A stretch of DNA of 64,000 nucleotides from Liriodendron chinense (lineage: Eukaryota > Streptophyta > Magnoliopsida > Magnoliales > Magnoliaceae). Shown here in pieces: positions 45,040 through 55,729 of the stretch. Position 1 is the first letter of the stretch, and every line of letters begins with the position of its first letter. The translations under genes were made by a program, and so were the position numbers. The stretch is from the NCBI GenBank assembly GCA_003013855.2, contig ML058550.1:1394001-1458000 (forward strand), given 5' to 3'. A model generated the notes under the pieces. It worked only from the letters and a program-made list of their open reading frames with translations. It did no database searches and was not told the DNA's origin.

Positions 45040-45740
45040 CTACTCTCATCAGTGTCCCGGTTCCTACAGTTTTGCCTGATGTGTTTGCTTCATCTCTCCG
45101 AGGCTTGTCAAGGACAAAAGCAAATCTGCTGAAGAGCCTCCTGTCTGACATCGCTAATTCATTAAAGAACGGAGATGAATGGTTCATTTTGGACGAAGCA
45201 CTACAGGCACTAGAACTCAATGCTACATGGCTCGGAATCGACATTTCTTTGATAGTCGATCATGTGGCTCAGTTCAAGGAAGGGATGGCTCTAGTGAACG
45301 AGGCAAGGCACCTCAGGGTTGATCCTTCCGTTGAGGAAAAACGCGATCACTTGCGGTCCCTCCTTCCGAAGCTTGAATTACACGAGGCAGATGCGGCTGC
45401 AGTAAGGAAAGATTGGCAGGCTGCCGATGTTGAGTGTCAACAAGCGACTGAACGCCTCGCAGAGATTGAGAATGAGATGGCCTAGCTATGAGCCGAACAC
45501 TCTGTCGTCCATCTTAGACTCTCGAAGTTCAGTGGTCAGAAGGCACGTCTGCAGTCTTCCGTCGACCAGCACGAAGCGAGATGCACTGCTATAAGGGCAC
45601 AGGTTGCCGAGCTGAAACAGTCTCTTCAAGACACCCTTGACCCTGCCCAAGTTTTGGCCGAGGCTGAGGCAAGACAGAAGGCGGTCGAAGAATCTGCAAT
45701 TAACCTATTAGAACAATGTTTGAGAACTTTAGACGGTTAA

Positions 45741-46064
45741 GCTGTAATGATGATTCTTTTGCAATTTTGAAACACGCCGTAATGGATGTTGTAACAATAC
45801 GTATATTATTGTAGTTCTGGGTTTATATGGTGCTCTTAGCCTGCTTGTCGTTTTATTTGAGTGGAATGCAAATAGATTGTGCTACTTAGAAAGGAACATC
45901 CCCCTATTAGGACTCAAACCCACACATGTGAACGAAGATGTAGTCGAGCCTTAGCTTAGGGCTTATCCCGATTTTCAATAGTCTCGAAAAGGTATGGCAT
46001 CCTGTTTGACGTGTCTTAAGCCTTAACGACCTTTTCGATACCTGTGCACGCATAAAGTAGATGA
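45741..46064. other. Convergent 3' spacer between antisense gene 2 and D pol
   Basis: About 320 bases between the plus-strand gene end (45740) and the minus-strand integrase end (46065). AT-rich on the gene side, with no gene. Both transcripts would end here or overlap. Confidence 0.5.
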
Positions 46065-47627
46065 TTAGCATTTTGGTTTAGTCATTGTATGGTATCCTTT
46101 CTTTCGGGTATCTACTCTATTACACCTTCCCTCTACTGGGGTATTTACAACTTGCGATGATAAGCTTATGTTAGGTGTAATATTTTTCAAAAATTCGCCA
46201 TTCACTAGCGAACTGATGCCCTGCCCTTTGCAATCTATTACCCGATAGGCTCCGTTGGAATATACTTCGTCGATGATGCAGACGGGATCCCATTTCGGGT
46301 CAAATTTACTTTTCGATCCTTGGGTCGGTGCCGGACGCTTCATCATTAACACGAGATCACCCTTCTTGAATGATCTACCTCTAACATGCTTATCGTACGC
46401 GGCTGAAATTTACTTTTGATACATTTCGAGCCTTTGTTGGGCGGCGAGCCTCTTTTCATCTAAATCATCGAGTTCGGCCATTCTGATCTTGGCATTGTGC
46501 TCAGTTGTCAGGGAGTGCCGGAGTGCTACCCGTAGTGACTCAACTTGTATCTCCATCGGGATCACAGCTTCCGTACCGTATACTAGTGAGTAGGGTGTGG
46601 CTCGAGTAACTGTGCGGTGCGTAGTTCGATATGCCCATAATGCTTCGGGTAATTGTCTGTCCCAGACCTTCTTATTTTCTGCCACTGTCTTTTTTAAAAT
46701 CTTCACGATGGTCTTGTTGAATGCCTTGGCCAATCCATTCGCAGGAGGGTAATAGGGCGATGAATAGTAGTGCTTGATCTTGAACTTTACGCACAGCTTA
46801 TCAATAATGGCGTTCTTGAAGGGTGTCCCGTTGTCCGTGGTGATCCTCTCAGGGATACCATGTCGGTACAATATGGTGTGACGAATGAAACCTTTGACAT
46901 GTCTGGCTTTCACGTTTCTCAGGGCGACTGCCTCAGCCCATTTGGAGAAATAATCGGTCGCTGCAAGGATGTACTGATGCCCTTGGGAGGATGGCGGACT
47001 GATCGGCCCGATCACGTCCATGCCTCAAGATGTAAAAGGCCAGGACATCACTGACTGATGCAATTCTTCCGATGGTGAATGTATGATATCCGCGTGGATT
47101 TGGCACTGGTGACATTTCTTAACATATTCTATCGCGTCTTTCGTCATTGCCGGCAATAGTAACCCATGTGTCATACGCGATGATGTAAGTTCTTCCCTCC
47201 CTGGTGAGCACCGCATTCTCCTCCATGACCTTCTTTCAGTGTATCACGTGCTTCATCTTGGCTTAGACACCGCAGCAGTACTCCCTCGTATGATCGTTTG
47301 TAAAGTACGTCATTCTGGAGTACGAATGAATTGGCGCGTCTTCTGATTTGTGTTCGCATTTTGGGATCCTCCGGTAGAAATTCGTACTTTAGATAATCGA
47401 TGAATGATTTTCTCCAATCATCTTCCTCTGTAATTTCGAAGCAGCAAATGGGATTGGCGCTCAATTCTCCACTGTGCAACGCGGTTGTCGGCAGAATTCT
47501 TCTTTCTTCAACTGTTACCTGAAGTGGGCTACCCCCGGGATTAGCCAAAGCAGCGGCTAAACTAGCAAGTGCATCTGCTAGTACATTCTCCTGTCTCGGT
47601 ATATGTGAGATACTGTTGTTTCGAAAC
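46065..47627 (-). pseudogene. Element D integrase and RNase H tail (broken)
   Basis: From 47627 down: RNNSISHIPRQENVLADALA (end of the second RNase H region), then FLPEDPKMRTQIRRRANSFV and QNDVLYKRSYEGVLLRCL. The zinc-binding part follows across frames with KKCHQCQIHADIIHSPSEEL, the core MDVIGPISPPSSQGHQY (first Asp) and RITTDNGTPFKN (second Asp). Then comes YYPPANGLAKAFNKT, where relatives have AEAFNKT: the catalytic Glu is Lys, a G-to-A change. The C-terminal part has WAYRTTHRTVTRATPYSLVYG and KFDPKWDPVCIIDEVYSNGA. Breaks lie near 47216, 47021 and 46400. The upstream part continues beyond solo LTR F at 51915. Confidence 0.85.
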
Positions 47628-48190
47628 TGTAATACTCCGGTCCTTTATAACACAACCCGAGCACACACGCGTCTCAATTGATGCCTTTGATGGCCCGTAT
47701 GCGGTGCCCTTGATCACTTAGTATCAAAACCTAATGATTTATCTCAAGAGATCTTGAAATCTCTATCATGTCAACCGTGCCGTCACTGCGGCTGCATTGG
47801 CGAAAACCGCACGTCAATCCGATACCCGAGCGCAAAGTTAAGGCCCTTTGATCGAAAACCTCGAAAAACATAGTTTTTACACACTTGTGTGGGGCCCACT
47901 ACAAGGTCTTCTTTGCAATTAATATATTAATATATTCATATATATATATATAATAAAATAAGGAAAAAAATATATATATAAAAGAAAAAAAATTACAAAA
48001 AAAAGGGGGAAGCAATGATGGCTAGAATCTCACCACCATGCCTCCCTAGTCCTCCCCACTCCTCCCCATGTCACCCCATCCCTCTCCATGCTTGCATTAA
48101 AATAAATAAATAAATAAATAAAAGGTTATAAAGGGGGGGAGGGATCGTGCATACCCTCACCCCCATCTTCCATCTCCTTTCATCCATATC

Positions 48191-48346
48191 AAGAGAGAGA
48201 GAGTGAGAGAGAGAGAGAGTGGCAATTTTGGTGGGCCATCATCAACCTCCCATTCTATCTCAACCATCCATCCGCTTCAACCGTCGAGATCGACCCTTGA
48301 TCAAGGAGATCAAGGTGAGTGCAAACTTCCCCCCCCCCCCCCCCCC
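48191..48346. repeat. GA tract and C18 homopolymer in F
   Basis: GA-rich run at 48191-48220 about 60 bp after the TATA-like box, and 18 consecutive C at 48329-48346 right after a splice-donor-like AAGGTGAGT. Confidence 0.85.
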
Positions 48347-48399
48347 TCTCGTTTACTTTTCATTTTCTTTCCTTAGGCCCACCTTGTGTTGGGCAATGA

Positions 48400-50330
48400 G
48401 ATGGATGGGTTGGATCGTCCATGAATGGGTCCCACCTTTTGATGGTGTGGATCCCACTTAAGGACCCATTTGTGGCATAATTAGTGTGGCCAACAGCCAC
48501 CATGATGTATGTAGTTCATCCACACTGTCCACCATGTGGACCCACATGCGATGGCTCAGCTGATGGATGCACGTGGCCCCCACTAATCAAGCACCACACA
48601 CTAGCAAAAAAAAATAATAATAATAAATAAATAAATTTGCAGCTGGACAGACAGCGTCCAGAGGACGATGCTGCCCAGCAGCGCCTGGCTGAGAGCCTCT
48701 TTGGGCTTGACCGTGGGTCCCCACTCGTGGGACCCACCTTGATGTTTGTATTTGATCCATGCCATCCATCTGTTTCTCTAGCCCATTTTAAGACTGGGCA
48801 CAAAAAATGAAGTAAATTCAGATCTCGGGTGGACCACACTATAGAAAACAGTAGAGGCAAGGATGCCTACTGTCGAAACTTCCGTGGCCCACCGTGATGT
48901 TTATAGACAGAATCACCTGCCCAATATTGGGCTCATTAGGTCCCGAAGGATCTGAATAATCTGATGAATGGGGTGGATTGTCCCTAAGTGGGCCCCACAT
49001 AAAATAACCACAAGAATATTAAAAAAAAAAAAGAAACAAAAAAATAAAATAAGGCACTGGACATCCAGCGTCTGGACGTTCTGACGCTGGAACGTCCAGC
49101 GTCACTTGACAGTGAATGGGGTCCCCACTCGTGGGACCCACCTTGATGTTTGTGTTCCATCCACGCCGTCCATTTGTTTTCCCATATCATTTTAAGGCCA
49201 GGACCCAAGAATGAACCAGATCCAAATCTTAAGCGGACCGCATCACATGAAACAGTGGGGGAGAATGGTGCCTACTGCTGAGCCTTCTTCGGCCCACCCT
49301 GACGTTTTTAGCCCACGTAACGTACCCAATATTGGGCTCATTGGGTCCCCCATGAGCTGGGAAACCTAATAGAAGGAGTAGATCACCCTTATATGGGCCT
49401 CACTCGAACAAAACCACGGAAAAAAAAAAGAAAAAGAAAAAGAAAATAAGAAGATGAAGGAGAGGCGCGTCTCTGACGCTGAGCGGGTGGTGTCTAGCTG
49501 GTGGCCCACTCTGTGGGTCCCACCATGCTGTATGTGTTATATCCACACCGTCCATCCAATTGGGGAGATCATTTTAGGGCATGATCTGAAGAATGAGACA
49601 GATCCACATCTCAAGTGGACCCCATTTGAAAGAAAACAGTGAGGACAGTGACAAGGCTATTGGACCTTCCTACGGCCCACCATGATGTTTATTTGAGATC
49701 CAACCTGCTCATAATTCCACACACGTGTGGAAGAGGGAAAACAAAATATCAGCTTGATCGAAAACTCAATTGGGCCCACCTAGAATGTATGTGCCTTATC
49801 TATTACGTCCGTATGTTTTTCCAGCTCATTTTAGTGGCTGAGCCCAAAAAAATTAAGCACATCCAAATGTCAAGTGGACCATGCCATGGGAAACAGTGGG
49901 AATAATGATCTCCACCGTTGAAACCTTCCCCGGCCCTACAGTGATGTTTATTTGTCATCCAACGTGTTCATACCATCACATGGATATGGATGAAGGGGAA
50001 AACATTAATACCCACTTGATTCGAAACCTATTGGACCCCAACTGGGCACCACAGGAGGCAGTGTGCTTGGGCACGCTGACCCAGCGGGTGGCCCACCCCA
50101 TGGGTCCCACCGTGGAGTATCTGTTTTATATATGCCGCCCATCTGTTTTTCCATATTATTTTAGTCCATGGGCCCTCCAAGAAAAGATGAGGCAATCCAA
50201 AGCTCTGGTGGACCACATTGTAGGAAAAAGTGGTCATTTTATTTCTCCAAAAGATAGCCCTCTTGTGATCACAAATTGGACCCAAACTTAGCCCAAAACC
50301 ATTTATGTATGTAAAGTCCGTTTAATTAAA
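48400..50330. repeat. Tandem GGGTCCCACC/TGATGT modules in F
   Basis: Five to six diverged modules of about 275-405 bp. Equivalent points are CACTCGTGGGACCCACCTTG at 48722 and 49122, GTGGGTCCCACCATGCTGTA near 49512, GGGCCCACCTAGAATG near 49773 and GGGTCCCACCGTGGAGT near 50102. Each goes on to CC-TCCAT-TGTTTT-CCA, ATTTTA, a CAAATCT-AAG-GGACC phrase, AAACAGTGGG, and GGCCCACC-TGATGTTTAT. The same module type fills parts of G. No coding capacity. Confidence 0.75.
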
Positions 50331-51481
50331 AATCTACGTGGGGTCACATCTATGGAATCCACCACCTTCCTAAAGTATTAAATATGTCATTTAAACCCTA
50401 AAACTTGAATTTAGATTATATAGGCCAACTCCTTAAAATTTTAGATCCACCACCATAGGGTTGGTCTTAACCGTATAAATTATGGATATGACAATCTAAC
50501 CGCATAAATGGTCTAAAATATGGTAGGGTCGAATCCTAGCAAGCGTGTACATGTTTCAAGCAACATTGAAAGATGCTTCGATTCTTAAGGTGATGATTCC
50601 TCCCCTTGAGCTTTCCGCTTCCATACTGGTTAAGTGATAGTTCTATTTATTTTGTTAAGAAAACATATTACAAATGATTTAAACTCTGTCTTATAATTAT
50701 TTGATTACATCATTAATTATATGCTAAATTATGAATTGCTCCACATTTTTGTGAATTATTACGTATTTTGAATTGTCAAAGTTATTCCTCTTAGAAATCT
50801 GGAAGTGAATTGTGAATCTGGATTGTAGTGATCACATCTGTTAGATGAGACCTTAAACCAGTGGCCTCTGTAAGCAAGAAAATGGAATGATCCCTAAGGA
50901 TGGAATCCTTGAATGGATTTGTTGGACTAAAAGTCTTGTTAAGATGAATCGTTGTGATTATGTCCCTAACTGAACTTATAATGGATACATTTGAAAGTTA
51001 TGGAGATAAGAGGCCACTAGTTGTAAGGAAATGTCATAATTGGTTTGGTTGTAAATTGGAATAATAATGGACGATTAATCATGCATATCATGGCACTGAC
51101 GGGACATGTGGTGACGAGCCATACTACCGTCGGGTGGTTTGGTTGCTGAGAGCACATACCCTTGAGGTATTTTCGCTGGCCCCAGACCACCATTGGGTGA
51201 GCCATACGTTGATAGCACGTACCTTTGGTATTTCATTGGTGATGGCCGCTCTTGATGGAATTGCATGGTGGGGCTGATGTGTGTCCTTAGGGACTTCCAG
51301 ACCACGTTTTCCAGCTGGATGAGCATCCCCAGGCTGAGGGACATGTGCATGCATTCATGCATTTAAGAAAGATCACATCATGGATGTTTTGTATGTTTTC
51401 ATTTCTCTAAACTGCTCTTGATTAGTGTGTTGGTGTGTAATCTTGAGGGGACCTCACACTGAGCTGGCCACTCATGTTTAG

Positions 51482-51631
51482 AATATCAACCGTACAGATG
51501 ATGCAGGAGTGATGGTAGAGGATGGAGAACTTAGAGTTACTCCCGATGACACTCTTGCTAAGGAGGGTGTGGAGTATGCTGAGGAGGAGCCATATGCCGA
51601 TGTTGCTGAGCTTTACGAGCTCAATCAGTAG
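51482..51631 (+). other. Short acidic open frame near the end of F
   Basis: Open for 49 codons from a TTTAG acceptor-like site to TAG 51629-51631; the first ATG is at 51512. About 30 percent Asp/Glu, ending EEPYADVAELYELNQ. It looks coding-like in composition but is short. It could be the last exon of an LTR-encoded transcript or chance. Confidence 0.25.
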
Positions 51632-51914
51632 AGTAGTTATTTCCATCTATTTTCCCTATGACACTTGATATTTTGGGTTTGTACTGAGTCCCAGATGGGG
51701 GAAACTCGTGAACTATTAATACTTGTGTTTGATATGGTTATATTTTCATGGAATGGTTATCTTTTTGTCTCTATGGTGCCCACTAGTGCAATTGTGAATG
51801 TGGAAACATAATCCAACTGAAAACCATACTTAAAGGTGATACTTTCTCCCTAAATTAACGTCCGGGTTCTCGTGGTAACAGTCATACTCAAGCCATGGGA
51901 ATCGGGGCGTTACA

Positions 51915-53481
51915 GAAACTGATCGAACATTGACTGCGCTTGGTGGCAATAGGGCGATAACTCGGGTTTGCGGACTTCGTATTCTGTCGTCAGTTGTCCG
52001 ATGATAAGCCTAGAATCTCCATAGATACGTATTTCCTTGATCTGCATTTCCAGGGCCAATTGTAACCTGATAATAAGAGCCTGGTACTCTGCTTCATTGT
52101 TGGTGCATGCTGGGACTATCGTGAATGAATAGGGTAATAGGTCCTCTTGCGGGCTGACGAATATAACTCCTGCCCCTGACCCTATCGCTCTGGTCGCACC
52201 GTCGAAATACATCTCCCAATGGCGTGCTTCATTAACTGCCATAACCTGATCATCTGGGAGGTCATATTCTATTTCTTCACCACTTGCTACCGGATGTGCT
52301 GCTAGGAAGTTTGCAATTGCCTGCCCCTTGATAGCCCGAGTTGGCATGTATGTCAAGTCAAATTTCGATAAGAGAAAGGCCCACTTGGCTAACCGCCCAG
52401 ACAACATGAGTCCGTTCATGAGAAACTTGAGAGGATCCGCTTTGGATATCAATGTTATCTGGTGAGAGAGACAGTAATGTCTGAGTTTCTTGACGGCAAA
52501 GATCAACGCCAGACAAATCTTTTCAATCGCTGAGTAGTTAAACTCGGCTCCCACTAGCGTGCGGCTCAGGTAATAGAGTGCGCTTTCCTTTCCTTCTTCG
52601 TTCTTCTGGGCTAAGAGGGCTCCCAGTGAATTTTCGCCAACGGCAATTTAGAGGATTAGTGGCTCTCCTTTGATCGGTGCTGTGAGGACTGGAGACTTTT
52701 TGAGTAGGTCTTTCAGAGAGTCGAACGCTTTCTGACGAGCATCATCCCACTCAAACTGGACTCCTTTCTTGTTAAGATGTGAAAATGGCTGACAACGGCC
52801 TGATAAGTTCGAGATGAATCTTCTTAAGTATGCGACCGTGCCTTGGATGCTTTTCAGCTCTTTGAGATTCTTCGGGGGTGGCATCTCCCTGATTGCCTTA
52901 ATCTTCGTCGGGTCGATTTCTATGCCTCGGTGTCTGATAACAAACCCCAAGAACTTGCCAGAGGAAACTCCGAACGCGCATTTCAACGGGTTCATACGGA
53001 GGCTTTTCTTCCTCAGTTTTTGGAACACTTGCCGTAGATGCTCTCTATGCTGTTCATGCTCGACCGACCTCACTACCAGATCATCTACGTAGCATTCAAC
53101 GTGCTTATGCATCATCTCCTGGAAGATTACTTGCATTGCGCGCTGATATGTTGCCCCTGCATTCTTCAATCCGAACGGCATCACATGGTAGCAGTATATG
53201 CCTAGTGTCGTGCGGAAGGCTGTCGATTCGTCATCCTCTGGGGCCATACGAATCTGATTGTACCCCGAGTAACCATCCATAAAGGACATCACTGAGTATC
53301 CTGTTGTGCTGTCGATCAGTAGTTCCGGGATAGGCAGTGGGAAATCATCTTTAGGGCATGCTTCGTTGAGGTTCCGAAAGTCTACGCAGACTTGGATCTG
53401 ACCGCTCTTTTTCTTGACCGGCACAATATTTGAAATCCATCGTGGGTATTTGACTTCTCGGATGAACCCAGCTCGGATCAA
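51915..53481 (-). pseudogene. Element D reverse transcriptase and dual RNase H (broken)
   Basis: Frame 53481-52648 is RT: RWISNIVPVKKKSGQIQVCV, FRNLNEACPKDDFPLPIPEL, MDGYSGYNQIRMAPED, YHVMPFGLKNAGATYQRAM and the catalytic YVDDLVV, then the thumb. A stop near 52648 interrupts the start of the gypsy-type RNase H (GENSLGALLAQKNEEGKES). Frame 52554-51910 has that domain's end and then the second, archaeal-type RNase H: EMYFDGATRAIGSGAG, NNEAEYQALI and IYGDSRLIIGQL carry its acidic residues. This extra RNase H is a known mark of the Tat group. Solo LTR F cuts the frame after FDQF. Confidence 0.87.
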
Positions 53482-54535
53482 CTTCTCAACCTCTTCTTCG
53501 ATTTTGGGTATTATGTTTGGATGGAATCGTCGTTGGGGTTACTTGACTGCCTTCTTCCCTTTCAGGATGCCCAACTTGTGCATCGCAATTGTTGGACTGA
53601 GCCCTGGCATTTCTGAGTATGTCCAAGTGAATATATATTTATTTTCTTTCAACAGCTGAATATATTTCCCCCTCTCTTCTTCTGGGACATTCTTGCTCAG
53701 ATACGTGTTTCTAGGGTACTCTGGGGTTCCCAGATTTATTTCTTCAAGCTCATCTATCGTGGGTTGTCCCCCGTCTTCTATCTATGCGGGTATGGCACTA
53801 GGTTGGATGACGTCGGCTACTTCTTGTAGCTGCGCCTCTTCTGTGGGACTGATTGTCACCATGTTGACATGTTTAATCTTCATCTTTGCCCCTAACCCTT
53901 CTCTTCCTTGGTAGGCTTCAGTGTTTTCTTTGAACGGTGCTAACATTCTACCATTCGAGCCTAATTCCAAGTAACAGAAGCCCGTATTCTTCATGATGTT
54001 ACGGCTAGCTTCACTGTATCTTCCCTCTTCTATTGGTTGGGGTAAGCGGGGTGATTTCTCAGGCCTCGTCCTTAGACTGCACAAGTTCATTTGACACTGA
54101 ATAGAATTTGATTTCTTTCTTCGTATTGGCACTTGGTGGTACCACAAACTGGCTAGGAGCTCTTGGGAAAGGTTTAACTCTTCCTATTTTCGGCACCGGC
54201 ATGTTAAAGCTAGATTTGAGCACACTCATGTGCTGATTCGATACCATCTCTAGGACGGATTGCCCTGGTTGTCGCAAGTGTTTCGGGATTATATAAAATT
54301 TCTTGGTAGTCCCTTGAGGTTCTTCAGCTGACTGACTTGCGGCTTCTTTCTGAGTAATGAATTGAGGTTTGCTTCTCTGTTCAAACTTGTTGACTCTAGG
54401 TTTCGGTCCTTACCCTTTCTGCGTTACATCGGGCTTCTTCTTGACCTCTCTTTCGTCGGCCAGGTCATAGTATCAGGCATCGGCCAAGAATGATTCTACG
54501 ATTGTATACGGCTTTGGGTCTGCTGCCACTCTGTA
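53482..54535 (-). pseudogene. Element D spacer between protease and RT
   Basis: About 1 kb with scattered minus-strand frames (54277-54059; 54147-53782). This is normal for the long linker before RT in Tat elements. No enzyme motif is seen. It is probably polyprotein sequence broken by stops. Confidence 0.5.
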
Positions 54536-55729
54536 CTAAACTCCCTCTTTGTTGTACTTGAAGCATTGATGATAGGTTGAGGGAATAACGCGGTTCTGAT
54601 GGAGCCATGGCCTCCCTAACAAAAGATTATATGTTGTTACTACGTCGATTACTTGACACGTTACTTTCGTCTTTAGCTCTTCAATTTCTAGCATCACGGT
54701 GATCGACCCCAGGGTGCACTGGCTATCTTGATTAAACCCTTGAATAACCATGGTGCTGGGACGCAAGGCTGACGGTCTGTGGCCCAACCGCTGCAGTGTT
54801 TTCAGCGACATGATGTTTACTACGGACCCATCGTCAAGCATACATCGCTTAACTTCTGTGTCTCTAATTGTCCCCGTAACCATCAAAGGGCGATTGTGGT
54901 CTGTTGCTTCAATCATGCGGTCTTCTTCGGAGAATGTGATTACAGATGGGTGATCTATCTGCATTGCTTGCTGAATCGGTGCATTTCCTTCCCAAAACTT
55001 ATCTGGATCGTTCATTTCTATTTCAATTTCTGCCATCATCACTTCTCTGACTTCACTGTCTAGCAGCGCGTTGATCAACATCTCCCTATATACTTTTGAG
55101 AGACAGAAGGCGTCGTATATGCTCAAGCGAGCCGGGACCTTTCGCAGGTGCGACACGACATCATATGCTACTGGTGCTGCCCCTTGCCTTGCCTCTGGTC
55201 GACTGGTCGTGGCGTCAACAACTTTCTCTTTCAACTTCTGCCCCTGGGGCCTCGTTGATGGTATATCCGGGTTTCCGTCTTCTTGCATCGGGTCAACTAG
55301 TTCTGGGCGAACGCGTTCCGGCATTTGCCTTCCGGATCGGAGGATGACGGCATTGACTTCTTCTTTACCTGCCCGTAATGTCTCTCTCATTGATGGCTGT
55401 TCTGTGAATGATACCATCGCACAATATACCTGAGCCTCTATGAGTCGGCTCTTCTCTTGGCTATCCTTCTTTCTCGCCCCTTTCTTCTTGCGGTTGAGGA
55501 GTCTTCTTCGATTCTCGAGCCTCTTCTGACTGCTAACTAAAGTCCAGGGTTCTTCAGGTTCAGGGAACGGGACGTGCAATTGGATGCTTTCGTCTAAGGG
55601 GAAGGCTGAAACTACCCCAGATGTTTCCTTCGTTGTCGTTTCTGGTGACTTCATACTGATCACCCCTTGGTTGATCAACCCTTGTATTCTTTCCTTTAGA
55701 CTAAAACAGTCTTCTGTCTTGTGGCTCAT
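54536..55729 (-). pseudogene. Element D gag end and aspartic protease
   Basis: A 397-codon frame starting MSHKTEDCFSLKERIQGLIN, a zinc-knuckle-like gag remnant. After a charged linker comes the protease: CMLDDGSVVNIMSLKTLQRL (active site DDGS) and YNLLLGRPWLHQNRVIPSTY, the second signature in the form usual for Tat elements. It stops after KYNKEGV. Upstream gag frames overlap its start by about 30 bases in another frame, so a frameshift separates gag from protease. Confidence 0.83.

Larger units (their letters stand above)
41569..45740 (+). pseudogene. Antisense gene 2 of element D, plant mobile domain-like, intron-containing
   Basis: Start ATG 41569 (MASDPSQAGPSG, then basic SKRKRAVAKK). 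Exon 1 runs to 42801 with TAA at 41800 and a frameshift near 42120. The intron 42802-42877 is GT-AG. Exon 2 (42878-44958) has stops at 43818, 44340 and 44868. The second GT-AG intron is 44959-45039. The last exon ends TAA 45738-45740 with stops at 45483 and 45489. Both introns join in phase (GLN-LDYTAY; APA-ATLISV). The core ISLWDLYWIAGLPVRGRIYD, AGFLAYWLCCMAL and HRYALTPVVLCSIYRAFGGV resembles the plant mobile domain (aminotransferase-like) proteins. Then come an Asp/Gly tract (43995-44200), a Pro/Thr/Glu linker and a coiled-coil end. Function unknown. Confidence 0.72.
47628..51914 (+). mobile_element. Solo LTR F (4287 bp) inside element D
   Basis: TGTAATACTCCGGTCC...GGGGCGTTACA with perfect target duplication GAAAC (47623-47627 and 51915-51919). 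Removing it and one duplication restores FDQF-RNNSISHIPRQ of D. No internal second LTR, PBS or pol gene is seen, so a solo LTR left by LTR-LTR recombination is the best reading. A plus-strand TATA-like TTATAAAG (48126-48133) and a GA tract (48191-48220) suggest plus orientation. The terminus style fits long Tekay/Del-like LTRs. Confidence 0.82.
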
